A DNA stretch of 64,000 nucleotides, taken from contig NZ_CP073588.1 in NCBI RefSeq assembly GCF_021560015.1, positions 4,706,001-4,770,000 on the forward strand. The letters are read 5' to 3'. The notes under the pieces were generated by a model, which saw nothing but the letters and a program-made list of their open reading frames with translations, did not search any database and was not told the origin of the DNA. The translations under genes and the position numbers were made by a program. Origin of the DNA: Shewanella vesiculosa. Lineage in GTDB: Bacteria > Pseudomonadota > Gammaproteobacteria > Enterobacterales > Shewanellaceae. Positions 27,833 to 42,800 of this stretch are shown piece after piece (position 1 is the first letter of the stretch; the number at the start of each line of letters is the position of its first letter).

Positions 27833-29985
27833 TTAGCCACGACGCCAAGTGTGGTATTTTTCTAACCAGCGCAGCAAAGTTGCTGGAGCATGGTTTCGCT
27901 TCCATTCACCAGCGGCGTACTTGTTGCCTTCGGCCCATGTTGGGTAGCTGTGAATTGTGCCCAAAATCTTATTCAGTCCCAAGCCGTGTTTCATTGCCAA
28001 CACAAATTCTGCAATTAAATCGCCAGCGTGTTCTGATACCACGGTCACGCCTAAGATTTATCTTTACCTTTAGGGGTAATCACTTTAATAAACCCTTGGG
28101 TGGCACTGTCGGTAATGGCACGATCAAGTTCAGCAAAATCAAAGCGAGTTACTTCGTAATCAATGCCTTGCTGCTGGGCTTCGTATTCATTTATACCCAC
28201 TCGAGCCACTTCTGGATCGATAAAGGTGGTCCACGGGATCACGCGGTAATCGACTTTGAATTTTTTCAAATGACCAAACAGTCCATTGACTGCCGCATAC
28301 CAGCCTTGATGCGCTGCCACGTGAGTAAATTGATACGGGCCAACAATATCGCCTGCCGCATAGACATTTGGGTATAAGGTTTCTAAGTATTCATTGGTGA
28401 CGATAGTGCGCTTTGTCTCAATGCCTAGCTCTTCCAAACCGTAACCGCTTAAGCGGGCACTGCGACCGACGGCACATAATAGCTGGTCGTACTCTAAAGC
28501 TAATTCTTGCTGTCGATGCTCAACGATAAGGTACTTTTTACCATCGCGTAGTTCACAGCGCAGTGCTTGATGGGAGGTTAAAATATTCACACCACTTTTT
28601 TGTAAGGCTTGGGTGGCAAACTCTGACACTTCACGATCTTCTTTGATCATGATGCGCTCAGCCATTTCAACTTGAGTGACTTGCGATCCTAAACGGGCAA
28701 AGCTTTGCGCCAGTTCAGAACCAATAGGGCCGCCACCTAATACCACCAATTTTTGCGGCGCAGTGTCGAGTTTGGCAAATTCGTCCCACAAGGTATCACT
28801 GGTGACATAGCCGACTTCTTCTATGCCTGGTAACGGTGGCACAAACGGGCTAGCACCTGTTGCGATGACAATACTGCGCGCGGTTAAGCGGCTAGTGTTA
28901 CCGTCAGGGTGGCTAATTTCTACTGTCCATGGGTCGACTAATTTTCCGTAGCCTTTGACGACGTCGACACCTAAATTGGTGTAACGCTCAATGCTGTCGT
29001 GGGGAGCAATATCGGCCACCACTTGATGCACGCGCGCCATGACTTTTTTAAAAGAAAACTCAGGTGTCGTGTCTTCTAGGCCGTAATGATGGGCGTTTCT
29101 TATTTGCTTAGCAATTTTAGCGCTTTTAATAATCGCTTTACTGGGCACACAGCCATAGTTTAAGCAGTCGCCGCCCATTTCTCCGGCTTCAATTAAGGTT
29201 ACTTTTGCTTTTACTGCGGCAGCAATATAGCTAGTAACTAGGCCTCCGGCACCTGCACCAATTACAATTAAGTTGCGATCAAACTTAGCGGGTTTAGTCC
29301 ATTGACTGTATACGCGGCGTTTTTTAATGGTATTGACTATCGCTTTAGCAATAAGAGGGAATAAGCCTAATAGTGCAAATGATATAATCAGATTAAACGA
29401 TAAAATGTTCGTTAAGCTGTCAATTTGCGCCAGCTGAGTACCGGCATTAACGTATACAAAGGTGCCCAAAAACATACCAATCTGGCTAACCCAGTAAAAG
29501 GTCCACGATTTAAATGAAGTGACGCCCATCAATAAATTAATCATGAAAAATGGGAATATGGGCACTAAGCGTAAGGTGAATAAATAAAAGCCCCCCTCTG
29601 TTTCAATGCCTTTATCAATCGCCGCTAAACGTTCAGGGAAGCGCTTTTTGATTGAGTCGCGCAATAAGTAGCGTGAGACTAAAAAGGCCAATAATGCGCC
29701 AATACTTGAAGCAAACGAAGCAATAATCAACCCTTCAACAATACCAAATAGTGCTCCAGAGGCAATGGTGAGAATGGCTGCGCCGGGAAGAGACAATGCT
29801 GTCACAGTTACATACAGTATAAAGAATCCGCCAATAACTAATAATGGCGATTGCTCGCGCCATTGGTGGAAATCATTCATCGAGGCTTTTAAGCCTTCTA
29901 AGGTCAGTAAATGATGCAAGTCGAAGTAGAAAAACAGTACTACTAATAATGTAGCAATGAGTAATAGGATAATTTTTTTAATCAT
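27833..29985 (-). pseudogene. TVP38/TMEM64–FAD-dependent oxidoreductase fusion, frameshifted
   Basis: One gene in two frames. From ATG 29985, residues 1-220 are a SNARE-associated/DedA-like TVP38 membrane domain (SLPGAAILTIASGALFG, SRYLLRDSIKKRFP). Residues 235-640 are a mercuric-reductase-like pyridine nucleotide-disulfide oxidoreductase with FAD motif GAGAGG and redox-active CLNYGC. The frame stops at 28051 after TPKGKDKS. The dimerisation tail continues in another frame (GVTVVSEHAGDLIAEF, TIHSYPTWAEGNK) to 27833. Restoring one base in the short T-run at 28057-28059 (A-run on the coding strand) joins them into about 717 residues, the usual length of this fusion. It lies 11 bp downstream of the TonB receptor gene. 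Sequencing error is as likely as true inactivation. Confidence 0.85.
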
Positions 29986-29996
29986 AAACAGTCGCC

Positions 29997-32357
29997 TTAA
30001 AATGAATGTTGCAAGGTAAGCGTGGCGTTAACAGGTAGCTCAGGGAAAACCAAGGTTGAGCCAAAATAACCGCCTTCAAATACAGGGCGCCAGTTGTTTT
30101 GATTGGTCACATTATTCACGTCCAGCCTTAAGCTTGTTTGCGGTGTAAAGTCATAGCGAGTGTTGATATTAAGCGTGTATTGATCGCGGATGTACACAGT
30201 CGCTAAAAAATCTAATGGGTAACTCTTGGTATATAGACCGGAGAAACCTGCTTGCCATTTTTCGGTAATGGCAATACCACCATTAATTGTCAATGTCTGC
30301 TCAGGCAAGCCTTGAACTCGACGATTTGATGGTGCAAATGAGGCAAAGTTTGGCGCTCCAATTCCAGTGCCTTGGATGATATCCGGGCGCGAGTTGTCAA
30401 AGCTGTCGGCCACTTGCACTGTGTCTTGGCTACTTGCTGAGTCATCATAGCGAGCGTCTAAATAGCTGTAACCTGCGCTAAACCAATATGGATCGGCATC
30501 AAAAAAGGCTTGTGCCTCAAATCCCTTGGTGCGAATGCCGGTATTGCTGCCATCTCGATTACGCAGGCTGCGTTTTTGATCAAACACAGCGGCATCGACA
30601 TACCAAGCGCTGTCTGTTGGTGAGTATTTTATACCGACTTCATTAAGGGTATTTTCAGTGGCAAAGTTTTGACGACTAATTTGGTTGTTTGCACCTAAGG
30701 TATTACCACCACCCATGCTGTTTGAGGTTGATTCATTATAGCTAGCGCTGGCATAGGTAGTGATAGCATCGGTGAGTTTATAGCTGAGACTAATTTGTCC
30801 AGACTCTAGCATTTCATGAATAGAATCGCTGGCCGCAATTTGACCTTGTGGCGCAATAGGATCGCGTGCCTGGACATCATAAAAATCAGCTCGATAACCT
30901 ATGCTGGTCGAAAACTTATCAGTCCATTGACTGTTGTGTTGGATCGCCAAGCCGGTTTGCCAACTGCTGGAGTCTGTGGTGTCAGACAATGAAAAGTCGC
31001 CAGTGCCATCACCGTTGGTATCGTATTGGGCTCCGGGTGACACAAACACACCTGGGCGTAGCTCAACTAGCCTTGCTTGCTGCTCAGCAGTCAGTGGAAT
31101 ACGGCGGTTTTCAATTGGACCCGTCAAGTCGATAGGTAAGTCTGCTTCGGTGGTAAATTGGCTGTAACCTAACACTTTGTTGTAGCGAATATCCACCGCA
31201 GTAATGGTACTTTGACTGTCATTCCATTGATAGGCTAATTCAAGGCGGTTTTGGGCTGTGTCAGCACCATCAATGATTTCAACAAAACTGTTTTGAGCGA
31301 TTTCTTCACGTTCTAAATGCTGATAATAAGTAATGTTTTTAAGAGTAGCGTTATCACTAAGTTGGCGCACATATGTGCTGTGCAGCAAAAAGGTTTGTGC
31401 GTCGTTAGTGTTATCGGGATCGGTTAATACTTGGCTGCGATCTATCTCAACTAAGCCGGTTGGCGATACGATGGCATTGGCTCCAGCAATAGTACTGCCA
31501 TTAGGTTGAACACCTTGACCAGTAATATATAAACCGTTGTCGATTAATGCTTGAGTAGGGCGATTAATCCCCGCGTTGTCGGTAAATTCAACATCATAGT
31601 ATTCGACGTTAATATCCCAAGTACTGACATCGTCGGGCAGTAATCGAAATGCCACAAAAATACTGTCACTTTTAAAGCCTGAGTAATCGTAATAGCTGCC
31701 GTTATCTATGTGTTCAGCGCTTAAACGTATGCCACTTTGGTTGGCGACTAGGTCTGTGGCGACATCTAATTGAGCGCGATAATGGTCCCAACTGCCACCC
31801 GATGCCGTGATCTTGCCAAATTTACTGTCAGTTGGCGCAGTTTTCGAATGTAAATTAACAAAACCACCGTTGCGTTGACTGGTACCGAGTAGCACTGGTG
31901 GTGCACCTTTGACTACATCAATTTGCTCTACTGCATTAAATGACATGGGAATCCCAAAGCCGTTATTACCGGCCTGGCGACGAACACCATCTTGGTACAG
32001 TTCACCTAATTGACCGCGAATGGTTGGCAAACTCGATGCACCGAAGCCGCTGGCTGAATAACTGTTAGGGCTGACTTTTTGAATGTCTGATAAATCAGTG
32101 ATATTAAGCTGTTCAATCATTTCACTGGTGATAGGCGTGACCGAGCGGGCAATATCTTTTAATGCTATGCCATCCCCAAAGGGGCCGTTGATCTTAGTGT
32201 TTTTAGGTGACATGCCTTTATCGTTAATCGCTTTACCTGATACTTGAATCACTTCGATAGTGGAAGTGTCTTCAGCTGCAGTTGTCAAAGATGAATACAA
32301 GGCTAGGCTAACCGCTAGCGCGATAAGTGAACGATTTTGATGGCGATGAGTAGGCAT
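29997..32357 (-). CDS. TonB-dependent siderophore-type receptor
   Basis: Outer-membrane receptor of 786 residues. The signal peptide (LIALAVSLALYSSLTTA) is followed by a TonB-box-like stretch (IEVIQVSGK), a plug domain (LKDIARSVTPITSEMIEQ; GASSLPTIRGQ) and a 22-strand barrel ending in Phe (LTLQHSF). The plug resembles ferric-siderophore receptors (FhuE/FecA group). The DARYDDSASSQ and LRLDVNNVTNQNNWRPV segments in the barrel support that. The ligand cannot be identified. It begins a minus-strand pair with the TVP38/oxidoreductase fusion. A GGAAGG ribosome-binding sequence lies about 20-25 bases upstream, and I see no clear Fur site in its immediate leader. Nearby FTR1 supports iron traffic. 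Confidence 0.9.
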   Translation of the reverse strand: MPTHRHQNRSLIALAVSLALYSSLTTAAEDTSTIEVIQVSGKAINDKGMSPKNTKINGPFGDGIALKDIARSVTPITSEMIEQLNITDLSDIQKVSPNSYSASGFGASSLPTIRGQLGELYQDGVRRQAGNNGFGIPMSFNAVEQIDVVKGAPPVLLGTSQRNGGFVNLHSKTAPTDSKFGKITASGGSWDHYRAQLDVATDLVANQSGIRLSAEHIDNGSYYDYSGFKSDSIFVAFRLLPDDVSTWDINVEYYDVEFTDNAGINRPTQALIDNGLYITGQGVQPNGSTIAGANAIVSPTGLVEIDRSQVLTDPDNTNDAQTFLLHSTYVRQLSDNATLKNITYYQHLEREEIAQNSFVEIIDGADTAQNRLELAYQWNDSQSTITAVDIRYNKVLGYSQFTTEADLPIDLTGPIENRRIPLTAEQQARLVELRPGVFVSPGAQYDTNGDGTGDFSLSDTTDSSSWQTGLAIQHNSQWTDKFSTSIGYRADFYDVQARDPIAPQGQIAASDSIHEMLESGQISLSYKLTDAITTYASASYNESTSNSMGGGNTLGANNQISRQNFATENTLNEVGIKYSPTDSAWYVDAAVFDQKRSLRNRDGSNTGIRTKGFEAQAFFDADPYWFSAGYSYLDARYDDSASSQDTVQVADSFDNSRPDIIQGTGIGAPNFASFAPSNRRVQGLPEQTLTINGGIAITEKWQAGFSGLYTKSYPLDFLATVYIRDQYTLNINTRYDFTPQTSLRLDVNNVTNQNNWRPVFEGGYFGSTLVFPELPVNATLTLQHSF

Positions 32358-32601
32358 AATATTTTCTGCTGTGATGAATATGGTTAAAGAGACCTTCCAA
32401 TTAACTTTTTTGTTTCAACCATGTTATGCCTATTTTTATAGGCTTAGGTCTAAATGGCATAGATGTCAGTGCAACATAGTTGCGCGTTACTCGGTCAATC
32501 AGTGGCAAATGCGATTTTTGATTAAAAAGTCAGTTTAGCCTATTAAAAGCTCATTAGTTTTAGATAGATACCACTTTATTATTATTTTTTAAGGAATGAT
32601 G

Positions 32602-33015
32602 ATGCAAACAACACTTAGCGGCGATGTTCAACGCAAATTGCAATGGTCATTACTGGCTTTACGTTTAGGCGTATTTTTGGTGATGCTAGTGTGGACATTG
32701 GATAAGTTTGTTAATCCTGGCCATAGCATGAAGATATTTGAAAAGTTTTATGGCATTAGCGGCATGAATGAAGTTGCCGCCTATATTATGGGCGCACTGC
32801 AATTAACCTTAGTATTTGCGTTTGTATTGGGGTTTAAAAAGCGTATTACTTACGGGATTATCTTTCTCATGCACGGCGCTTCAACCTTGTCGGCATTTAA
32901 TCAATATTTTGATGCGTTTAATAACTTATTGTTTTTTGCTGCATGGCCAATGTGGGCCGCGTGTTTTGCGCTATACATGTTAAGAGATGAAGATACTAAG
33001 TTTACTGTGCAATAA
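32602..33015 (+). CDS. DoxX-like small membrane protein
   Basis: A protein of about 137 residues with four hydrophobic segments (LLALRLGVFLVMLVWTLDKF; AYIMGALQLTLVFAFVLGF; ITYGIIFLMHGASTLSAF; LFFAAWPMWAACFALYML), resembling DoxX-type proteins. Three ATG codons lie in tandem at 32596, 32599 and 32602; the AAGGA at 32591-32595 abuts the first, so I choose the third with 6-base spacing. It is divergent from the TonB receptor and convergent with the FTR1 permease, with a terminator between. Function unknown. Confidence 0.7.
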   Translation: MQTTLSGDVQRKLQWSLLALRLGVFLVMLVWTLDKFVNPGHSMKIFEKFYGISGMNEVAAYIMGALQLTLVFAFVLGFKKRITYGIIFLMHGASTLSAFNQYFDAFNNLLFFAAWPMWAACFALYMLRDEDTKFTVQ

Positions 33016-33037
33016 ATGACTAACCGATTTTAGGCAC

Positions 33038-33073
33038 AAAAAGGCCGGCTAAATATATTTAGCCGGCCTTTTT
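33038..33073. terminator. Perfect palindromic terminator
   Basis: A perfect 36-bp palindrome, core GGCCGGCTAAATA/TATTTAGCCGGCC flanked by five A and five T, centred between convergent genes. It can terminate transcription in both directions. Confidence 0.85.
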
Positions 33074-33156
33074 ATTGGCTGCTCAATGTTAAACTCGAAT
33101 ACAAAACACCAACCTTGAGGCTTAAGCACTCAAGGTCATGCTGTCAATTTTGGGTA

Positions 33157-35130
33157 TTATTTGGCGTAACGATTACGAATAACCAAAAAGCTAAATAACA
33201 CCACAATTACCATTTGCGTACTTAAGCCTTGCCATGTCGACGCTATACCTAACCAGCTAATCGATACATCTAAAGGGAAGGGCGTAAGGCTAATTACCGC
33301 AGCTTCTTGTAATGCTGAAATACCTTTGCCTGCCAAGATAAACGCTAGCACCAGCATGAAGTATGAACTCACCGCAAAGAAGCGGGCTAATGGCAATTTA
33401 ACTGAGTAGCGCATCATTAACCAAGCAATCACAGCTAAAATAGCCATACCGGCTAGCAAGCCGTAAACCAGGTAACTGACTTGTTCATTACTGCTATCAG
33501 AGCCTATGGCTTGAGTCAGTAATGACTGATAGAACAAAATGGTTTCAAAGACTTCACGATAGACCGAAATAAACGCAAGCCCTGTGAGACCCCATAAGGT
33601 ACCAGTGTTTAAATGACGATCAACATTATTTTTAATGTAACTTTGCCATTTGGAACCTTGGGTTTTACTGTGCATCCAATAACCGACATAGAACAACACC
33701 AGAGCAGCCATTAATGCGGCGCCGCCTTCCATTAACTCCCTCGATGCGCCGCTAATGCTAATCAGATTATCTGCCGCCCACCAGGTTAATACTCCCGCAG
33801 CGAGTGCCGATATCCAACCAAAATGAACAAATTTAATCGCATCATGGCGCTCGGTTTTAATTAACACTGTCATTAAGGCAATGATCACCAACAGTGCTTC
33901 TAAACCTTCGCGCAATAGAATAATTAATGCCGCCGAAAACATGGCATTATTTGATAACGATTGGCCTGTTAATACAGTGTCAGCTTGATTAAGCTGAGTC
34001 ATTATACTGGCAAACTCTTGATTAATCTGTGTGGTTTGGCCTGGTACTTTCAGTAAGTTTCTAAAGTTAAGCAGTTGGCTCTCGATCGATTTTCGTAAAC
34101 TACTGTCATGAGCATCTAAGGTATTTTCAATTAACTCAAATCCATCTAAGTATGCACTTACCGCCAAGGTTTGTGCTTGCGCTAACTCATTGGCGTGATA
34201 AGCCTCTACTGCAGCTTGCAAGTTTGTGCGTGCAGTTGAAATCGGCGACTCGGCGTGTTGAAACAGTAATTCAGGTTGTGAGCGTAATAACTCAAGTTGG
34301 CTACGATCAATGCCGACATCTTGCTGAAGTAATTGTATTGGATTGTTATTGACCCATTGTTGTAATTCAACATTAGTATCATGTTTGCTATGTTCAGTTG
34401 CCGTGGCCGTTGGCTCAAATGCTAAGCTGCCAACATAGAAAGCCAGTGACCAACGTTGTTGATCATTTAACTCACTAAAAGCCCGCATCGCGCTGCCATC
34501 TAAACCATCAGAAATGGCGTCATACAGTCCCAGTAACGAACGATTTAACGCCCGTTCTTGGTCGGTGAAATTGGTTGGTTCAGGTGCTAATGATTTGGCT
34601 AATGGCCCATTGCCTTGGCCTAAATCACCGTGACAGCTTGAGCAATTTTCGATAAACAATTGCTGAACATGATCTTTGGTTAATAGCTGTGATGGCAATA
34701 TTAAGGCCGGAGACTGGCTTAATAACTGTTGGCGGATTTGTTGGCTAAATCCTTGAATAACAGCCAGTGGCGCTTTGTCTTCAATGGCTTGTTGTAATTG
34801 CAATGCATCTGTCATTACTGAATTTTGCATATCATTCGCGAGCAGGTTGGTTTTTTCAATAATAATGCTGGCAAATTGCTGCATTTCAGCAAATTCATCA
34901 GGATTAGTAATATTACCTGCTGTAACTGCTTCTGAGTAATCCACCCCAATATATTCAGCTAACTGGAGAATTTGTCGTGTTTGTTTGACAATATCGTCAG
35001 ATGTCATTGCCGGGCTCTGCGCCCATAGCGTCGTTGAAAAAATCGCACTAATAGCAAGCAATAGGCATCGATTGAAGGATGAGTTGAGCCATTGCCGTCT
35101 TAACGTCAAGCTGTTTAAGAAAGTATTCAA
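33157..35130 (-). CDS. Cytochrome c / FTR1 family iron permease
   Basis: A 657-residue inner-membrane protein combining a periplasmic c-type cytochrome with an FTR1 iron permease. After a signal sequence (LLLAISAIFSTTLWA) there is a haem-binding CSSCH in a class I cytochrome c context (IENCSSCHGDLGQGNG, residues about 160-190). A helical linker leads to the FTR1 domain from residue 400 on, with the two REXXE iron-binding motifs REGLE and REVFE. In FTR1 systems oxidation of Fe2+ is coupled to uptake, and the attached cytochrome may take the electron. The start appears to be TTG 35130. A Fur-like site lies about 55 bp upstream. Confidence 0.9.
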   Translation of the reverse strand: MNTFLNSLTLRRQWLNSSFNRCLLLAISAIFSTTLWAQSPAMTSDDIVKQTRQILQLAEYIGVDYSEAVTAGNITNPDEFAEMQQFASIIIEKTNLLANDMQNSVMTDALQLQQAIEDKAPLAVIQGFSQQIRQQLLSQSPALILPSQLLTKDHVQQLFIENCSSCHGDLGQGNGPLAKSLAPEPTNFTDQERALNRSLLGLYDAISDGLDGSAMRAFSELNDQQRWSLAFYVGSLAFEPTATATEHSKHDTNVELQQWVNNNPIQLLQQDVGIDRSQLELLRSQPELLFQHAESPISTARTNLQAAVEAYHANELAQAQTLAVSAYLDGFELIENTLDAHDSSLRKSIESQLLNFRNLLKVPGQTTQINQEFASIMTQLNQADTVLTGQSLSNNAMFSAALIILLREGLEALLVIIALMTVLIKTERHDAIKFVHFGWISALAAGVLTWWAADNLISISGASRELMEGGAALMAALVLFYVGYWMHSKTQGSKWQSYIKNNVDRHLNTGTLWGLTGLAFISVYREVFETILFYQSLLTQAIGSDSSNEQVSYLVYGLLAGMAILAVIAWLMMRYSVKLPLARFFAVSSYFMLVLAFILAGKGISALQEAAVISLTPFPLDVSISWLGIASTWQGLSTQMVIVVLFSFLVIRNRYAK

Positions 35131-35608
35131 GGTATTGCCCCAATAGGAATAAAAGAATTATTCTCTAAAATAAACCAAGTAAATGATAATGATTTGTATT
35201 CTACTTATTTGTTAGTAGCTTATCAATCACTGTGAAAGCTTGTTGGTGAGGCTGGTGAGTATTAATTCAGTTTATTTGCGCAAGTATGATCTGATTTAAG
35301 GGTGAGGAAATGATTCTGCAATAAATTTTTTTTATTATAGTCACTAAAACATTGAGTTATGATTAGTTGCTGTGCAGTATTCATTATTACTGTTTGGTAT
35401 AAGTCACATTCATTTAAGATAATAAACGGTGTGGTAATCGTCCTTTATCTTGCCGTCTGCGTTATCTGGCCATTTATCCGATTTGAATCTGGCTCGGGTT
35501 AGCTATAATGAGCAAAATAAGATTATTCTGTTTATTATAGCTATTCTGACGAGATGTTTTGATAACACACAGGCCGATAATGACGAGTTATATAAGAGCA
35601 GGTAGACA
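35131..35608. other. Divergent spacer FTR1 permease / PilZ gene
   Basis: About 480 bp, AT-rich, between divergent genes. It holds a Fur-like sequence near the permease start. The remainder, presumably with the PilZ-gene promoter, shows nothing else I can name. Confidence 0.4.
35185..35203. promoter_or_regulatory. Fur-box-like operator
   Basis: GATAATGATTTGTATTCTA matches the 19-bp Fur consensus GATAATGATAATCATTATC at 13 of 19 positions, including the first nine. It lies 55 bp upstream of the FTR1 permease start, a fitting place for iron repression. Confidence 0.5.
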
Positions 35609-36277
35609 ATGACTACCCCAGCAAGCGCTCCAATTTATGGTGATCTTAGTTTGATCGACATAGGCATGGATTTATTTATTGAAATTCATTTTGCCAATGG
35701 CAAAACCGTCCAATCACGTTCGAGTATGATTGGTTATCAACTTGGGCGTTTTATCTTAATTGAGTATCCAAACAAAGGTCTTTCTGAGGCTTATCAGCAT
35801 ATGCTAGTGAATGCTGAAATTGTTGTAAGAGCCATGACCAATAGCGGCTTTAAAGACATCATTGCGTTTAAGTCATCTATTTTATCTATCGTTAATCAAC
35901 CGATTAAGATGTTATGTCTCAGTGTTCCGAAAATCATCATTAAGAAAAAGTTACGCGATCAGCTCAGAGTTAATATTGAACAAGATGCATTTGTTATTCA
36001 CAATGACGCTAAAGTGAGCGCCAAAATGGTTGATTTTTCATTTTCGGGGTGTTTGCTAACCTTAGACGCCAACGCGGCAAGTTTTGCCGAAGGCGAGCAA
36101 ATACACGTGTCTATTTCGATCACTACTGAACTTTCTGGCATTTTATCTGGCAGTGCGGTAAAAGTTAAAAATGTTGAAGGGCTATTACACGTGGGGATCA
36201 AATTTTCAGATGATAATTCGTTATTAAAAGACAATATCTTCAGCTATTTTTTAGTTAATTCGACTCGACACTCATAA
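35609..36277 (+). CDS. PilZ domain protein (c-di-GMP binding, YcgR-like N-domain)
   Basis: A 222-residue cytoplasmic protein. The first 100 residues resemble a YcgR-type N-terminal PilZN domain (beta-rich). The C-terminal half is a PilZ domain with c-di-GMP-binding signatures RDQLR (RxxxR) near residue 115 and DFSFSG (D/NxSxxG) near residue 143. Such proteins sense cyclic di-GMP to control motility or surface attachment. Start ATG 35609 with AGCAGG upstream. It stands alone, with no flagellar gene nearby. The EAL relic near 21.3 kb is unrelated in position. Confidence 0.85.
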   Translation: MTTPASAPIYGDLSLIDIGMDLFIEIHFANGKTVQSRSSMIGYQLGRFILIEYPNKGLSEAYQHMLVNAEIVVRAMTNSGFKDIIAFKSSILSIVNQPIKMLCLSVPKIIIKKKLRDQLRVNIEQDAFVIHNDAKVSAKMVDFSFSGCLLTLDANAASFAEGEQIHVSISITTELSGILSGSAVKVKNVEGLLHVGIKFSDDNSLLKDNIFSYFLVNSTRHS

Positions 36278-36306
36278 TCAACAGTGAGTTATAGTAAAAA
36301 ATAAAC

Positions 36307-36333
36307 TAAAAAAAAGCGCATCATAAGATGCGC
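36307..36333 (-). terminator. gltBD terminator
   Basis: Hairpin with arms GCGCATC (36316-36322) and GATGCGC (36327-36333) and a 4-base loop. On the minus strand it is followed by a run of nine T, an intrinsic terminator for the gltB-gltD transcript. The A/T-rich flanks could also serve the convergent PilZ gene. Confidence 0.8.
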
Positions 36334-36416
36334 AAAAATTCACAAGCAAACACGTTATAACAGCTTGTTATTATCAAGCTAACCTAGAATGTCTATCCTG
36401 TTAGGCTAGCAAGCTA

Positions 36417-42277
<5,861 letters not shown>

Positions 42278-42800
42278 ACAAAAAACCCCCCTAAACCTCT
42301 ACTAGATACGACTCGGGGTAAATTTGAAGAATATCCATAGATATGCACCCGAACCATCCAAATTAAACCGAGAATGCATAAAGGTCAAACCAAAAAAATG
42401 CAACAAACTGAAATATAATTACTAGAAAAAGGTAATAAGCTGTCAAGTTTACGTTAACGTAAACTGTGTTTTTAGCGCTATAACGTTCTGAATAAAAAGA
42501 ATTTTAGAAAAAAATTAAATTACTGATTACCTTTTTGTAACAATAGCGGTTAATTGTTTTTGAAACAAAAATAATGAATTTTATTTCAAACACAGTCTTT
42601 GGGTAAAAAATTATTATAAATGAGTAAATATTCACTTTTTTGTCGATGTAAATAAACTAAATTGTTTTAAACGTTATTTAGTTTGTACATAAGTTTATAA
42701 CTCGCTTGAGTTAATAGACTGTTTTATTGATTTAGCACCAAGACAGGTGTTTATCGACTGACTACACTGGCAAACTTTGGCGTAATAATGAGACTGTATT
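42278..42800. other. gltB regulatory region
   Basis: About 520 bp of very AT-rich DNA between divergent gltB and the radical SAM gene. It contains the palindrome at 42446-42465 and several A/T tracts that could bend DNA. I found no RNA gene or conserved leader peptide. Confidence 0.4.
42446..42465. promoter_or_regulatory. Perfect 20-bp palindrome upstream of gltB
   Basis: AGTTTACGTT/AACGTAAACT, a perfect dyad about 170 bp upstream of the gltB start. The TTTACGTTAACGTAAA core resembles, as I remember them, sites of the MerR-type regulator LiuR in gammaproteobacteria. That identification is tentative; a dimeric repressor or activator site is likely. Confidence 0.5.

Noticed and set aside
27880..28377. 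Plus-strand 165-codon frame opposite the oxidoreductase tail
   Set aside because: Antisense shadow of the flavin oxidoreductase; the opposite strand has clear homology in this region.
32428..32444. GCCTATTTTTATAGGC hairpin in the TonB receptor leader
   Set aside because: Short AT-rich dyad; could be an operator but matches no consensus I know and is common by chance in such DNA.
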